Source of the DNA: Lophius americanus
Taxonomy: Eukaryota > Chordata > Actinopteri > Lophiiformes > Lophiidae
Reading direction: 5' to 3'
Length of the DNA stretch: 64,000 bases
NCBI GenBank assembly: GCA_037951165.1
Contig: JBBDHG010000011.1
Span: forward strand, 2,011,001-2,075,000
Of this stretch, positions 1-10,560 are shown one piece after another. Under the pieces are notes generated by a model. It was not told where the DNA came from. It was given only the letters and a program-made list of their open reading frames with translations, and searched no databases. The position numbers and the translations under genes are program-made. Numbering within the stretch: the first letter of the stretch is position 1; each line of letters starts with the position of its first letter.

Positions 1-1392
1 CACCGACGTGATTCTGCTGCAGCAAGATATAATAACTGCAGGGGGAAAAAAAAGTTTATTTGCTAAAACACTGCAGACATAACTTGATAGTGAAATGTTA
101 ATAGCTGGCCGTGCCTGTGTGCAAAGCGATAAGAAAGGGAAACATTGTGGTGGAGGGTCAATTTATGTGAGTCACAGATAAATTGTAGCAACCCCACATA
201 ATCCCTGGCTAACTCTAATAAGAAGATGAGAAAATGTGATTGTGCCTTTGACGGGGTGTATTTGGATGGACTCCACATCTGCAAGGAACTCAACAGCAAC
301 CAGTTGCTGCGAAAAAGGAAAACAAAACAAAAAGCCCGAGATAACACGGCGAACCTATGCCTGTATCCCCGTAAAGCCCCTGATCCACTGTGTTATGCGA
401 GCAATCCCCCGTATTCATTTTGTCACATTTAATGTGACATTAAGTCTGAAAAGTAGTGTTTTTTATGAAGAAAAAAAGCTTCCCCTAGTGAGTAAAACAC
501 GCCTTGTTAGAGTGAAAGATGATATATGCCAGATGCTTCTTCTCGATACCATTCATATGCACCAAACTTGGACTAAACAAAAAGTTTGGGAAATTATAGC
601 CTAAAAGCCTTTTTTGAAGACAAAGCTCCCCCTAGTGGCTTGAATATACAACTAACATTTCTTAAAATCACCCCATCCTCGCGTTGAGATTTCGTTGGAT
701 GTAAAATTTGAAAACGATCGCTGAAAGTTCTTTTAAAGTTAACGCGTTTACACAAAGGATCTGTGGCGGAGGATTCCTTAATATCCCCGACTTTTCAGGG
801 ATAGAATCATGTGACAAAACCGATGTCATAGCTCAAAGTGAACAATATTTCCCAAGCCTCACGAGTGAAGGTAGAATCAGTGGGAGGGTGTGTGATACAG
901 CGTCACCAGTACGGGTTGTGAAGGTCATTAACAGACAGAAATATCATCCTCCTTGTCTCAATCATACAGAATTGATTCCTTCCCTGGGCATTCACTTAGA
1001 GAGGATTTTCACAGAGAAGGCTAGCTCTGCTTCCAAAGGTCATGACAAATGTCCTCTCATGTGTGAATGATTAAATTCATCCGGTGGGCGACACACACGT
1101 GTGCGTGTGTGGACACGCCGACGAAGAGATTAACTCTTCTCCTGTGCCGTCTTTCATTCCTCAACTCTCCTCTTTTAATTTTGTCCGCCGTCAAAACGAC
1201 AAGACACTAACGGAAGAATTCAGACATGGCGGCACAAAGCCACCCTCATCACCCCAACACGCTTGATCAAATAAGTACGGCGTTTATATAATAGACCGCC
1301 GATCTGCCGCGGTCTCTACTCTCCCATTGATTCCTCAGGTTTGTCGGACCAGGTGTTGCATCGCTGTGACTCATGCTTCTTGTGTGACTCAC
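1..1392. other. part of cadherin intron 4
   Basis: No cadherin exon can be read here on the minus strand. The stretch 440-835 is a copy of the unnamed interspersed repeat described under its own entry. The rest is AT-rich unique-looking DNA with a short CA/TG-rich patch near 1088-1115. Open frames here carry no recognisable domain. Confidence 0.6.
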
Positions 1393-1560
1393 GGTGCTGA
1401 AATGTGGGTCCGTTGTCGTTGACATCAGTCAGACTGACGGTGACTGTTGTGGAGGCGGAATAACCCCCGCTGAGACCCAGCATGTCCTTCACCTGAACCA
1501 CCACCAGGTATTGTTCCCTGGCCTCACGGTCCATGTTTGGCCAAGATGTCATAACAATCC
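1393..1560 (-). CDS. cdh19: type II cadherin, coding exon 4 (second half of EC2); gene continues beyond the left edge
   Basis: This 168-bp exon, again the standard size, has acceptor GTCGCAG|GG and a strong donor CACC|GTGAGT. It completes Gly215 and encodes residues 216-270. It contains NMDRE (223-227), the QVKDM strand and LTDVNDN (DVNDN at 260-264), the calcium-binding linker to EC3. Minor oddities against the usual family sequence are TSWPNMDRE where paralogues commonly have TALPNMDRE, and DNGPTF where DNPP-F is usual. These fit lineage divergence more than decay. The next exon (start of EC3) is not seen in 1-1392, so EC3-EC5, the membrane segment and the catenin-binding tail must lie outside the window. 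Confidence 0.95.
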
Positions 1561-4044
1561 CTGCGACGTTGAAGAAGTACAATAGAAAATCAAAAACTTT
1601 GAAACAGCAGAAACTCTTTCAGTAGCTGAATTTCTGGCTTTCTCTTCCTCTATTCAGAGACCCCCTGGTCAGTATGGTGCGGGGGAGGCTGGTTCTCCTC
1701 TGTTTCAGAGAGGCGAGGGGGGAGACCTTAATATAATACAGCAATTGGTTCAATTAAACCGTCACCAAATCCTAGTATCATTTTTAAAAGTAAATTTTTA
1801 TATTTTCTTTGGAAAAAAATCAGTTCTCGAAATTCAGAAGATGCTTCAACAGCGACACCTACAGGGCAAAAGGCAAATAAGTAGACAGAGGAGGAGGACA
1901 GACTGAGCCTACATTTTATCTAGGCCTTGTCCGGATGAATTTCATCTGTTTAGCTTTAGCAGTTAGCTTGTTAGCCTAGCAGTTGAAAAACTTCAGCTCG
2001 AGGATGGATTTGTAACAGTGTGTTACTTTTTGTTTTAAATGTTTTTTTGTGCGTCGTTGAGGGTTTTTGAAACACGCTTATACTTTGAATGATCACCATG
2101 ATGATGTCATGGCTTCACTTGGATTCACCTTTCGCCAAACTAAGTATCAACACCTACTTTTTGACCTTCGACACCTATCCTTAGGATATGGAATAACATT
2201 TATCACCACTAATTTAGAAGTTGTCCAGATCCATTTCTATCCAGATCTAACTTCTTACCTTCAACAGATGCAAGAATCTCTACGGACAATTCTTCCTTAT
2301 CTCAGTTACATATTGTGGGAGTGTCCTCTCTCCATGACCCAACTATGGACCAAAACATATAACATCAATCATCCAGATCCAAATCTGGATTACTGGTGAA
2401 CCATCCGGATTTTATTACATGTCTGTGTTTTAGTTTGTTTTTATCTACCTATAATATAAACATTTACCTTCAAGGCAAATGTTTATTTGTTTGTTGTTGT
2501 TTTTTTGTTTCTTTTAAAGCCCTCTATTGCCGTGTTAAAGTGAGTGAAAGAAATTGAGTCAGAAAACGGATCCAAATTTGAATCAACCTCAAAATTGAAT
2601 CCAGAAGAAGATCAGCCCCTTTTAAAAAATTCCATATAATAACCTAAAAATAATCATTTTTGTGACTTAATGCTTCAGGAAAGAGAAGAAAAATATTTTC
2701 CACCCGGCAAATCTATGTTGTATTTTTTCAATAGAAGTCATTACTTCAATCTCTGAGTCAGCTAATTATTTCAGCAACGATTCGCTAACTTCAGTTTCTA
2801 GTTAGCTACCCGCTGTTCGGAGAAATGACCATCCAGCAGAGCTGCCATCTCTCAAATGTCAAATGAAAGCATATTTGAGAAGAACCTGACAGCAGAAGGA
2901 ATGACACGTCTCCTCACAAGATCTCCCCGGTGAGCCAGGCAGAGCTACCCCAGGAAATGACAGGATGGGAGGTCATGTGATCTAAGCTGAAGAGAGGGAG
3001 GCCTGGCCTCACTGGTTACCGCTCAAAAGCTCAAATTTATAAATTTTAATGGCTAATTTTGGCGAAATTGGATCATAATTTCAGTTTGGGTTTCAGTATT
3101 TTTTGCCACTTTTTTCAATGAGTTTTCTGACGGAAACAATGAAACAAAAATGATCATTTTCGGTAATCAGAGAAAAAAAGGACAACGGACAGAGTTTCAA
3201 TTGATCCAGTTTTTTGAAACAACATTTTTTTGGAGTTATAACGGAACCCAAACTTACTCGGAAATCTCATATTGAATATATAAAGTGAAAAGTGCGTGAA
3301 AGTATTGTAATTTTGTGCAAAGTGGGTTGTTTTACAAATATTCTACTGGATTTTGGATTCCGTACGCGGGTGTTTGATTACACATATCATGAATATTAAA
3401 CCTATGTATGTACCACAGAAATAAGCAATAAGAAGTTTAAATATTCAATAATAATGCATAAATGTAGAAACAGATTGTTACCTGATAATGTACAGAAGAT
3501 GTTTATCAATAATTCAAATGATGAGGATCATAGAAGGACATTTAGTGATAGATTAAATCACTAAATTTGATTACTAAAATGATACCATCCGTATTTATAT
3601 TATGTTATTATTAAGAAAAGGGCAGGTAAAATAAGGATTATCTTCTTTCTCCTCCTTTTTCAATCATGGACTGTGTATCATGTTAATGTGATTTAATCGG
3701 TTTTGGAAAAATACACAGAAATTGGCGAAATATACGCGATAAAAATGAAAGTTGCAAAAGATACAGCAGCCATGTTATTCACAACATTGAGCAAAACTAC
3801 GACTGAGACTTGAGCTGCCCACTCCCCAGTAAAAAAAAAAAAAAAACGACAATAGGTCCCGTAAAAAAGTCAGATTTGCCCTTTAACATATTGAATGCAT
3901 TTGCATTTAATTTTGTTTTTACGTCAATAATTCCGTCCCCCAACTCGTCACAGTTCAGGTCAACAATGTGAGTGGGAAGTGTTTCTAACCTCCGTGGTTG
4001 TGCATCATTGGCTCCAGCTGAACCAGCACACACACACACACACA

Positions 4045-4103
<59 letters not shown>

Positions 4104-4433
4104 TTTTTCCCAATGGCCTTAACAAGTAGCTAAATTTGTCAATAGTTGTTTTGAAAGACAAAGTTAGCAGGGAGCACGATTCCTACAGTGAGAAATAGTA
4201 TCTGACTTTTGACAAGTGACTCGGACCGGAGGGAGAAGGCCCGAAGACAAGACAGCTCCCTGTCAGTAACCTGAGATTCAAAACATCCCTGCCCCTCTGA
4301 CTCTTCAAAGACCTCCTTTTTGTGAAGTGACACATTATTTCTGCACAGCCAAACCTCCAGCTCCACCTCCCTCCTCGCCCCCAAACTGTGGCTGCAGAGA
4401 CAAATTCAAACTGAGGGGAACTCTGAGAGGTAC
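1561..4433. other. cadherin intron 3
   Basis: This 2873-bp intron is bounded by a good donor (4433-4432) and acceptor (1562-1561). It contains the CA microsatellite at 4027-4102 and otherwise AT-rich DNA. An open frame of 110 codons at 2067-2399 on the plus strand has no motif I recognise and is probably chance or repeat-derived. No alternative exon is evident. Confidence 0.75.
4027..4102. repeat. (CA)n microsatellite
   Basis: About 76 bp of CA dinucleotides, interrupted once by a G at 4045, lie in intron 3. The cysteine/valine-rich open frame that crosses it on the minus strand is an artefact of the repeat. Confidence 0.98.
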
Positions 4434-4553
4434 CTGTCTTCGGCTCCACGGAGAAGTAGGGCTCCCCCTGCAGGATGGAGTAGATGAGCTTGGCATTGTT
4501 TCCGAACAGAGGATCATCAGCATCTGTGGCTGTCACCCGGGCCACCGTGGTCC
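4434..4553 (-). CDS. cdh19: type II cadherin, coding exon 3 (first half of EC2)
   Basis: This 120-bp exon matches the usual size of this cadherin exon. The acceptor is CCCACAG|GG and the donor is ACAG|GTACCT. It completes Gly175 and encodes residues 176-214, beginning TTVARVTATDADDP and ending YFSVEPKTG. DADD (185-188) supplies calcium ligands at the EC1-EC2 junction. YSILQGEPYFSVEPKTG is a hallmark of type II cadherin EC2. It is separated from exon 2 by a 4161-bp intron full of repeat relics. Both splice sites and the frame are intact. Confidence 0.95.
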
Positions 4554-5819
4554 CTGTGGGAGGCAGCAGATCACTCAGTCGGAGTTAGCTCAGGCGGCAG
4601 TTCCAGTCGACGGGGAAATAAAGTGATTATGCCACAGTCCCGCAGGGTCTGTCTGTCTGGCACAGAGGGGGGGGGGGGTGTAGTAGAAATGGAAGAAGGG
4701 GATGAGGTGAGGTTGGGTTAGAAGAGGGATGTTGACAAAGAGGAGGAGGCTGGGGGAGGGGGGGGGGGTGAGCTGAGGGGACATTCTACAACTCATAAAG
4801 GTTGTGCAGGTGTGTGTGACAGCCGCCTCCAGCCCCATGGCAACGTCTCCCTCACTACCCGCCTCACCTTTGTCTCCTCTCCTTCACACTCTGATTCAGT
4901 TTCACCTCACTATCTTTCACACTCACCACCCCGTCCTCGCACTAACCGTACCCTTCTCCTCACCTTGTTTTTTCTACGCTATCCTCCTCCACGCCGATCT
5001 CACTCTGTTTTCCCTCTCCCAGGCGGGGATTTACCGCAGCATGTCTTATTATTTCAGTCGCTCAAACCTTTTCCCTCTCGCTCCCCGCCGTCGGAGTCAA
5101 ACGCATGATGATTTATTGAGAGTGAGATTTCATGCTGCAAAAAGCAGATAACACATAAATTGAAATGGTAATGTTTGGGATATTAAAGGGCAGTGGTTAT
5201 AATAGCATTAATTTAAGAAATCCAGGCTGTGATTCACCATCCAATACTCCTGACTTCCTGGGCGGAGACGGATGACAGACGCTCATATAACCTTTTGTTT
5301 TGTTTGTATTCAGTCGAGATTTAAGTTAAGAAATTTCATTTCAAAAGCATATCCATAAAAACAATAGCTTTTTATCTATCCGATGCTAAACTTGTACTGT
5401 TTGTATGAATAATATAGTGGATGAGCAATTCTTTGAAAGCTGACCGCAATGCTGGAGTGAAAAAATATCGACCCCCCTCCTGATTTCCTCAATTTTGATG
5501 AGCATCTGCGAAAGAAATTCAACATAAAACAAAGGCAACTTGAGTGAACACTAATGTGAAATAATAAATGTATTCATTAAACTGAAACGGGGTTTGTCAA
5601 CCCTTCCCAACCAAACAAATGAAATAATGACTTCATTCAAATCCAGATTTTAATTTGAGCCGCACTTAGTCCTTCAGTCTTACTTTTATTTTGTTTAATA
5701 AATACAGTCATTATTTAATAAAACATATCAACTGGGCATGTCTGAAAAAAAAGTAACTCCTCCCTTAGGAAAAAAAAACAAACAAAAATAACTATTAATA
5801 CTACAACCACCACTAGAAA

Positions 5820-5900
5820 GTTGAGGTGAGGTGAAGTGAGGTGAGGTGAGGTGAGGTGGGGTGAGGTGAGGTGAGGTGGGTTGAGGTGGGGTGAGGTAAG
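5820..5900. repeat. GAGGT pentamer minisatellite
   Basis: About 80 bp of GAGGT units with variants (GAAGT, GGGGT, GGGTT) lie in intron 2. The strand asymmetry is strong: the plus strand is purine plus T with almost no C. Confidence 0.95.
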
Positions 5901-6039
5901 GAGCACTGGGAAGAGTGGAGAACTTCTTTCTAATGTTCTGGGACTCATCAACAGCGTCTACTAATGGAAACAACTAAGAACAATAGTCAAACTTCCCAGA
6001 AGCAGTTGAACTTCCAAAGTTCCTCCAAGAACATGGTGA

Positions 6040-6625
6040 AGGATAGTTCAGGAGGTCACAAAAGCTCTTAAGACCTCACATCCAATAAGCTGCAGGGCTC
6101 TCTCACCTCGATAAAGGTCGGAGTTCATGGCTCCACTAATCTAAAGTCAGTGGACAAAAAGTCCAGCAGTGGGAAAGTAGTGAGGTGAAAGTTGTTGCTG
6201 ACCTAAATGAACATTAAGGCTAGAAGAATACGTCCCCATCTGAATGGCTCGGTTAGGATCCTAACCTGAAACCCAGCTGAGACGCTGTGGCAGGATCTGG
6301 TAAGATCAGTTCAAGCTCACAAACTCTCGATCTGGCTTCATTCAATGTGTTCTGCAAAGAGGAGTGGGCCAAATTTCCTCCACAGTGATATCAGAGACTG
6401 AAACCCCAGTTATAGGAAGTGTTTGTTCTCAGTTGTTGCTGCTAAAAGTTCTTTTTGAGAAGGTTTTTTGAAAGTTATTGACTTAGTAAATAAAAAAACA
6501 TTAAAAAAAGACTTTTGTGTCACTTTTCAATTTCATTTTTTTTTGTCCATCGACGCAGCTTACGATGAGATGTGAAAAAAAAGAAGAAATCAGGAGCAGG
6601 TCCAATAATTATTCACTGCACTGAA
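6040..6625 (+). mobile_element. internally deleted Tc1/mariner relic
   Basis: The order of recognisable blocks follows a common teleost Tc1 element as I remember it. An early transposase-region block (GGTCACAAAAGCTCTTAAG, then TGCAGGGCTCTCTCACCTCG) is followed directly by a C-terminal block (TTCTGCAAAGAGGAGTGGG, then a TTGTTGCTGCTAAAAG-like end). It closes with an end resembling a terminal inverted repeat near 6590-6625 (AAATCAGGAGCAGG, TATTCACTGCACTG). The catalytic middle is missing and no frame is open, so the copy is inactive. It lies inside cadherin intron 2. Confidence 0.75.
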
Positions 6626-7214
6626 ACTGCATGTTTAAATCCTGAATCATACCATTTTTAAGCCTTTTTCCCAAATACAACAACACCAAACGCCTAAAAA
6701 CCTCCAAAGGTCTCTCTTATCCCTCCAATATAAAATCGTTTCAAAAAAAGGTGTCTAACAAATACCGGTGTCAGGATGTTAGTTTGCTCACTGTGACGGA
6801 GGCAAGGGATTATTTGGCACATCAGGAAATTTCACATTCTTAGAGCAGAAGAATGTTTTTGCACATCTATTTTTTGAGCCAGGTACGCGAGGGAGAGATG
6901 AGTCAGTCAGAACTTCTGAGGATTCCTGCAGGCAGCTTTACTTGCAGAATTACAATTATTTGCAACGTATCCGGACTATATTCTGCCTGATGGTCAAATA
7001 TCCAAACATGGCAGATAAAAATAATACTGCAAGTTAGAAAGTGGTGGGGATTTTTTTTAAAGTAAATAAAATCACATTCTCGCCTGAGGCTGGTTAAGAA
7101 GTCCAATAACATTGGTAAAAGTTAAGATACAGCTCTTGAGTAAGGGCAGGCAGCTAGACGGTTTAAGAATTTGAAAACCTGTAATCATGATATCATGTTG
7201 TTGTTTACCTTTTA

Positions 7215-7600
7215 ATGTCCTCATCGAGAAAAGAAAAGCATTTTTTTCATTTTTTCATTTCTTGGGGGCGTTCTTTAAAATGATTATCTGAGACACATCG
7301 TTGAGTCAAGCCTTGTTTTCAAACAGTAAAATAAAAAATCAGACAATAGACACACAAGAGAACTATGACATGGCGACACTTTGCATTTCAGGGAAAATTA
7401 TCAATTTTAAGTCGATTTAGTCAATCTTAGTAAATCAGACCTTTGGTGTACCCCAGGGCTCCATCTGCGGCCCCTTAATGTTTTGCATATGCATGCTGTT
7501 ATGAGCTGGTTCAGTCAAGTGATGCACATTTTTCAATGAAAAATAGCAGCTCAACATGTGAACAACCAAACAGTAGAGCAGGTTAATAAACAGTTTAATT
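7215..7600 (+). mobile_element. decayed L2-like LINE fragment (reverse transcriptase piece), copy 1
   Basis: Bases 7442-7465 translate as FGVPQGSI, matching the GVPQGS(I/L)LGP block of non-LTR reverse transcriptases. Upstream, a GAGTCAAGCCTTGTTTTCAAA-like block is shared with the copies near 10.1, 12.2 and 39.9 kb. Frames are broken by stops. This is the weakest of the five related copies. Confidence 0.6.
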
Positions 7601-7954
7601 ACTGAGGTATGTATCTTTTAGAATTCTACATAAAAGCTAATATTGTATAAAAAAGTAAAAAGAAATATCTTCTCATTTACAAGCGTGTTTGGAGAAGTGG
7701 GGGCCTGGAAGTCTGAACGCTGCCAGCGTCTCCAGGAAGTATCTGCTCCACGGATGTTAGTTAATGAGCTGCAGCAGAGCTGGTCTCAGTTATATATTAT
7801 CTCAAAGAGATGAGGAAGGTCTCTTTAGGTTGGGCTTTAAAAAAAAGTGAAAAGGAATATCAGAAAGAGACTTAATGACTTCTCAGTTTGATTAATCAAA
7901 GGTGTGATTCCTCCGCCCTAGTCTGACAAAAACAGATGTTGTTTTTGTTGTTAT

Positions 7955-8125
7955 TTCTAAAATTCATTCAGCTCTTCCTCGTACTAAGGTCTATGCAGGA
8001 CTAAGATTTAGAAATCATCTATGTAGTGGTTTTTGAGTTATCGCGTTAACACCAAGGATCGGTGGATGCAGCATCAAGGACGATTCTTTATTATATCCCT
8101 AACTTTACTGGGATAGAATAATGAG
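7955..8125 (+). repeat. unnamed interspersed repeat, 3' part
   Basis: Contains the shared blocks AGCTCTTCCTCGTACTAAGG, GAGTTATCGCGTTAACAC and ACTGGGATAGAATAATGAG that recur in the copies at 440-835, 19240-19632 and 20955-21500. No coding capacity is visible. Confidence 0.75.
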
Positions 8126-8199
8126 ATAAGTGAAATGTTCCTCGGGTGAATTTTTCTTTTGTGCAATATTTCTCAATATGTACGATATGCACTCACAGT

Positions 8200-8385
8200 A
8201 TATTGTTCTGCAGTAATTCTGCTGCTGTGAGCAGGACTAATTTTTATTTTTCATTATTGCTTTTTTTGTGATTTATTTCTCTATTTTCTTTCATATGGTA
8301 ACAGACCCAAATATAATTTTGTTCGGCGGTGTACCTGTCTGCTGGAGAGCCCGAACGACAATAAAGTGACTCTTGAATCTCAAAA
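8200..8385 (+). repeat. retrotransposon-like 3' tail
   Basis: A T-rich stretch is followed by TTGTTCGGCGGTGTACCTG and then ACAATAAAGTGACTCTTGAA. This resembles the CAATAAAG-TTGAATC 3' end seen at many fish LINE/SINE insertions. The class cannot be fixed from this fragment. Confidence 0.4.
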
Positions 8386-8714
8386 CCAAATGGATCCTAC
8401 ATGAAGAAACTTTGCTCAGACCTTAATATGGACCTTGAGCCTTCAGTCTGGTAATAAGTCCATTATGCTAACAATTAGTCTTTAGAACATTAAATCCCCA
8501 CTTTGGGTTGATTGAAATGGGATGTACAGTAGGAGATAAGATGTAAGGGGGCACCAAAGTTCAAAGGTTCAACCTGCGAGGATTAATTAGTGCATTAACT
8601 AGCAGAAATCTCTCACTCACTAAATGGCTGGATTAAACGCTTAAAGAAAAGGCCATCATTTAAAAAGAGGTTGGGTTGTTCATTGACCAAACCTCTAATA
8701 TTCACTCCACATAC

Positions 8715-9009
8715 CGATTGGAGACATCTCCGGGATGCTGGACACATATGGTTCATTCTGGAACTGGGGCACGTTGTCATTGATGTCCTGAACGTTGATG
8801 ATGAACTCTGACTGTGGTTCCTCTGGCTCATTGGACCTCCTATTGATCGCCTGGGCCTGAAGGACATAGAAGGCCTTCTCCTCTCTGTCCAGTTTCCTCA
8901 GTGTGCGGATTTCGCCAGTGTACTCGTCTATCTCAAACACCTCCCCCGCACCTTCTCCAGATAAAATGTACTTGATGGACTTGTCGCCTCGGTCGGAGTC
9001 CGATTTAAG
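8715..9009 (-). CDS. cdh19: type II cadherin, coding exon 2 (most of EC1)
   Basis: This 295-bp exon encodes residues 77-174 plus the first base of the Gly175 codon. The length is the conserved size of this exon in type II cadherins. The intron before it is only 133 bp, and the acceptor reads TTTTTGCAG|CTT. The donor is ATCG|GTATGT, phase 1. Visible motifs are SDSDRGD, IKYILSGEGAG, the calcium-binding LDREE (DRE at 117-119), SEFIINVQDINDN (DINDN at 151-155) and PEMSP in the EC1-EC2 linker. These residues bind calcium between EC1 and EC2 and stiffen the ectodomain. No stop or frameshift is present, so the exon looks functional. Joining to exon 1 gives IGQ-LKSD, as expected for the family. Confidence 0.95.
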
Positions 9010-9142
9010 CTGCAAAAATCAGGGGAAACATGAAAGTTTGAGTTTTAGAGAAAGCATTTTCTCTGACGTAAACAGAAAACAAGAATTTTCCACAGTCGGC
9101 ACCACATCCAGGACATGGAGGACATTCAATATGAGGGGCTAC

Positions 9143-9370
9143 CTGGCCAATAACAAGAGGAGTGGGATCTTCCTCTTGGGCGAACAGTTGTTTCCAGATC
9201 CAGCCTCTCCTCAGGCGTCGGTGCAGATGAGTGGACCTCTGGGCCAATTGTTGGGCTTCCAGACCCTGACTACCTTTAATGGCGCCGGGCATCCCGCCAG
9301 GAATCATGGAGAAGACCACCATCACAGCCAAAACACTGCCAATGCTCATTTTTAATGTCCATGCGTGCAT
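9143..9370 (-). CDS. cdh19: type II cadherin, coding exon 1 (signal peptide, propeptide, start of EC1); cdh19-like
   Basis: First visible coding exon of a calcium-dependent cell-cell adhesion protein of the plasma membrane. From the ATG at 9370 it encodes 76 residues. Residues 8-32 hold a hydrophobic signal core (SVLAVMVVFSMI). A short propeptide follows, ending in the basic site RRLRR at 51-55, where a furin-type protease would cut. The mature protein then begins GWIW, with the two tryptophans (57 and 59, W2/W4 of the family) that swap between partner EC1 domains in type II cadherins. The donor is CAG|GTAGCC, phase 0. In-frame Mets also lie at 9442 and 9349. I prefer 9370 because a possible 3' splice site (TTGTGTTGCAG, ending at 9403) would make the 9442 Met intronic, and 9370 puts the hydrophobic core near the N-terminus. 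GWIWKQL followed by IGQL resembles cadherin-19 from memory; CDH7, CDH20 and other type II paralogues are the alternatives. Membership of type II cadherins is near certain; the symbol is tentative. Confidence 0.85.
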
Positions 9371-10059
9371 ATCCTCGGCCCTTCCCAGGATTAGCGGGCC
9401 GACTGCAACACAATCAGAAGCCCGGTGCTGCAAACTCTTCATTCAGCAGCGCAGTAATTCATGATCCCGGCGCTGCTCCGTCTCGTTACGCTGAGGATTG
9501 TATGCATGCTCATGTCTGTGAAATAAAAATTATCAATTTAATTAATTGCTGCCATGAGAAATTTCCAGCTGTGCACAGAGATTGCAAAATGAGGAAATTG
9601 AATTCTGCAGCAGTCCGGTATAAGATACGTAATGTTTAATTACATGCAGCTTTTAATACAAACCAAAGTACTTTGAGTTTTTTCCCACGTAGGAGGCCAC
9701 ATTTGAAATACATATCTGAAGACGGAGGTGGATTCAGTTTTATGAAAGGCAAAGGCTGATGTGGGGCAGTTTTTAATTGCAAACTGGGCTCCGTATGGGG
9801 AAATGCTCCGTCAAGAAATAAAGGTTTTTGTTTTTTTTTGGGCCCCAGGTGGATCCTGCATGTGCCCCCCATTCCCTGACTCCCAGTAATTACATCTTTA
9901 CATGTTTTATCCTAAGAAAAGAAGGGATTGTTGTTATTAACTGACAAAGCACACGTGTGGAAACCAAAAATATCCGTAAAATATTCACTCAACTGGTTTT
10001 CTGAAACATTGAAACAAAAAAAAAATTTAATCAAAATAATTCAATAATTGTGGAAAAAT

Positions 10060-10560
10060 ATTTCTCTGGATGTTTTATTTCTATGGGGTGTTTTTTAATT
10101 TTATATCTTAGCCGCTCTAAATTGACCATGAAATGAGACTTTATTTGGTCAAGCATGTTTTTAAACAGCAAAAAAAAAAACATAACATTTTGTACTTAGT
10201 AGAAAATAATCAATTTTGATAACAGTAGCTCAATCGCTTTTTTGAGCATTAGTAGATTGTTTTTGTTGTTTTATCATGAACATAATTCTGTTAAGTCCTC
10301 CCAGGCTTTCATCTACTCATCGAATAAGACTTTCTCAACAGCCATGGTTTCTGCCCTCCTCCTCTGTGGCCCCTTTGACCTCTGGTGTCCCCCAGGGCTC
10401 CATCTTTGACCCCTTACTCTTTAGGATCAAAAATGCTGCCACTACGTCACATTATAAACAGGCTCAGTCAAATGTCAAACATTTGTGAATCACAGATAGT
10501 TTCTTGTCAATCAAAAACATTGAGCAGGACATCAAAGGGTTAACCGAAGGAACTTTCCCG
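10060..10560 (+). mobile_element. decayed L2-like LINE fragment (reverse transcriptase piece), copy 2
   Basis: Bases 10381-10404 read SGVPQGSI, followed by a degenerate DPLLF. In another frame the following bases read MLPLRHIINRLS, the segment normally just before the YADD active site. The change of frame shows small indels. Upstream, GGTCAAGCATGTTTTTAAAC is shared with 7.3, 12.2 and 39.9 kb. The copy ends near GAGCAGGACATCAAAGGGTT, shared with 12.6 and 54.8 kb. It is non-functional. Confidence 0.75.

Larger units (their letters stand above)
4554..8714. other. cadherin intron 2
   Basis: This 4161-bp intron holds a purine/pyrimidine-biased stretch (about 4650-5090), a pentamer minisatellite (5820-5900), a Tc1 relic (6040-6625), a LINE reverse transcriptase relic (about 7215-7600), a fragment of the unnamed repeat (7955-8125) and a retrotransposon-like 3' tail (about 8200-8385). 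I see no additional exon. Confidence 0.75.

Noticed and set aside
708..1070. 120-codon plus-strand frame
   Set aside because: Its first part lies in the unnamed repeat, and no domain or splice signals support a gene.
1..1392. Cadherin exon 5 (start of EC3)
   Set aside because: I looked for the expected minus-strand wording and an acceptor/donor pair of about 188 bp and found none, so it lies beyond the edge.
2067..2399. 110-codon plus-strand frame in cadherin intron 3
   Set aside because: No recognised motif, no conserved family wording, and no splice context. Probably chance or an old repeat.
3797..4099. Minus-strand open frame rich in Cys-Val
   Set aside because: It is the translation of the CA microsatellite and its flank, not a gene.
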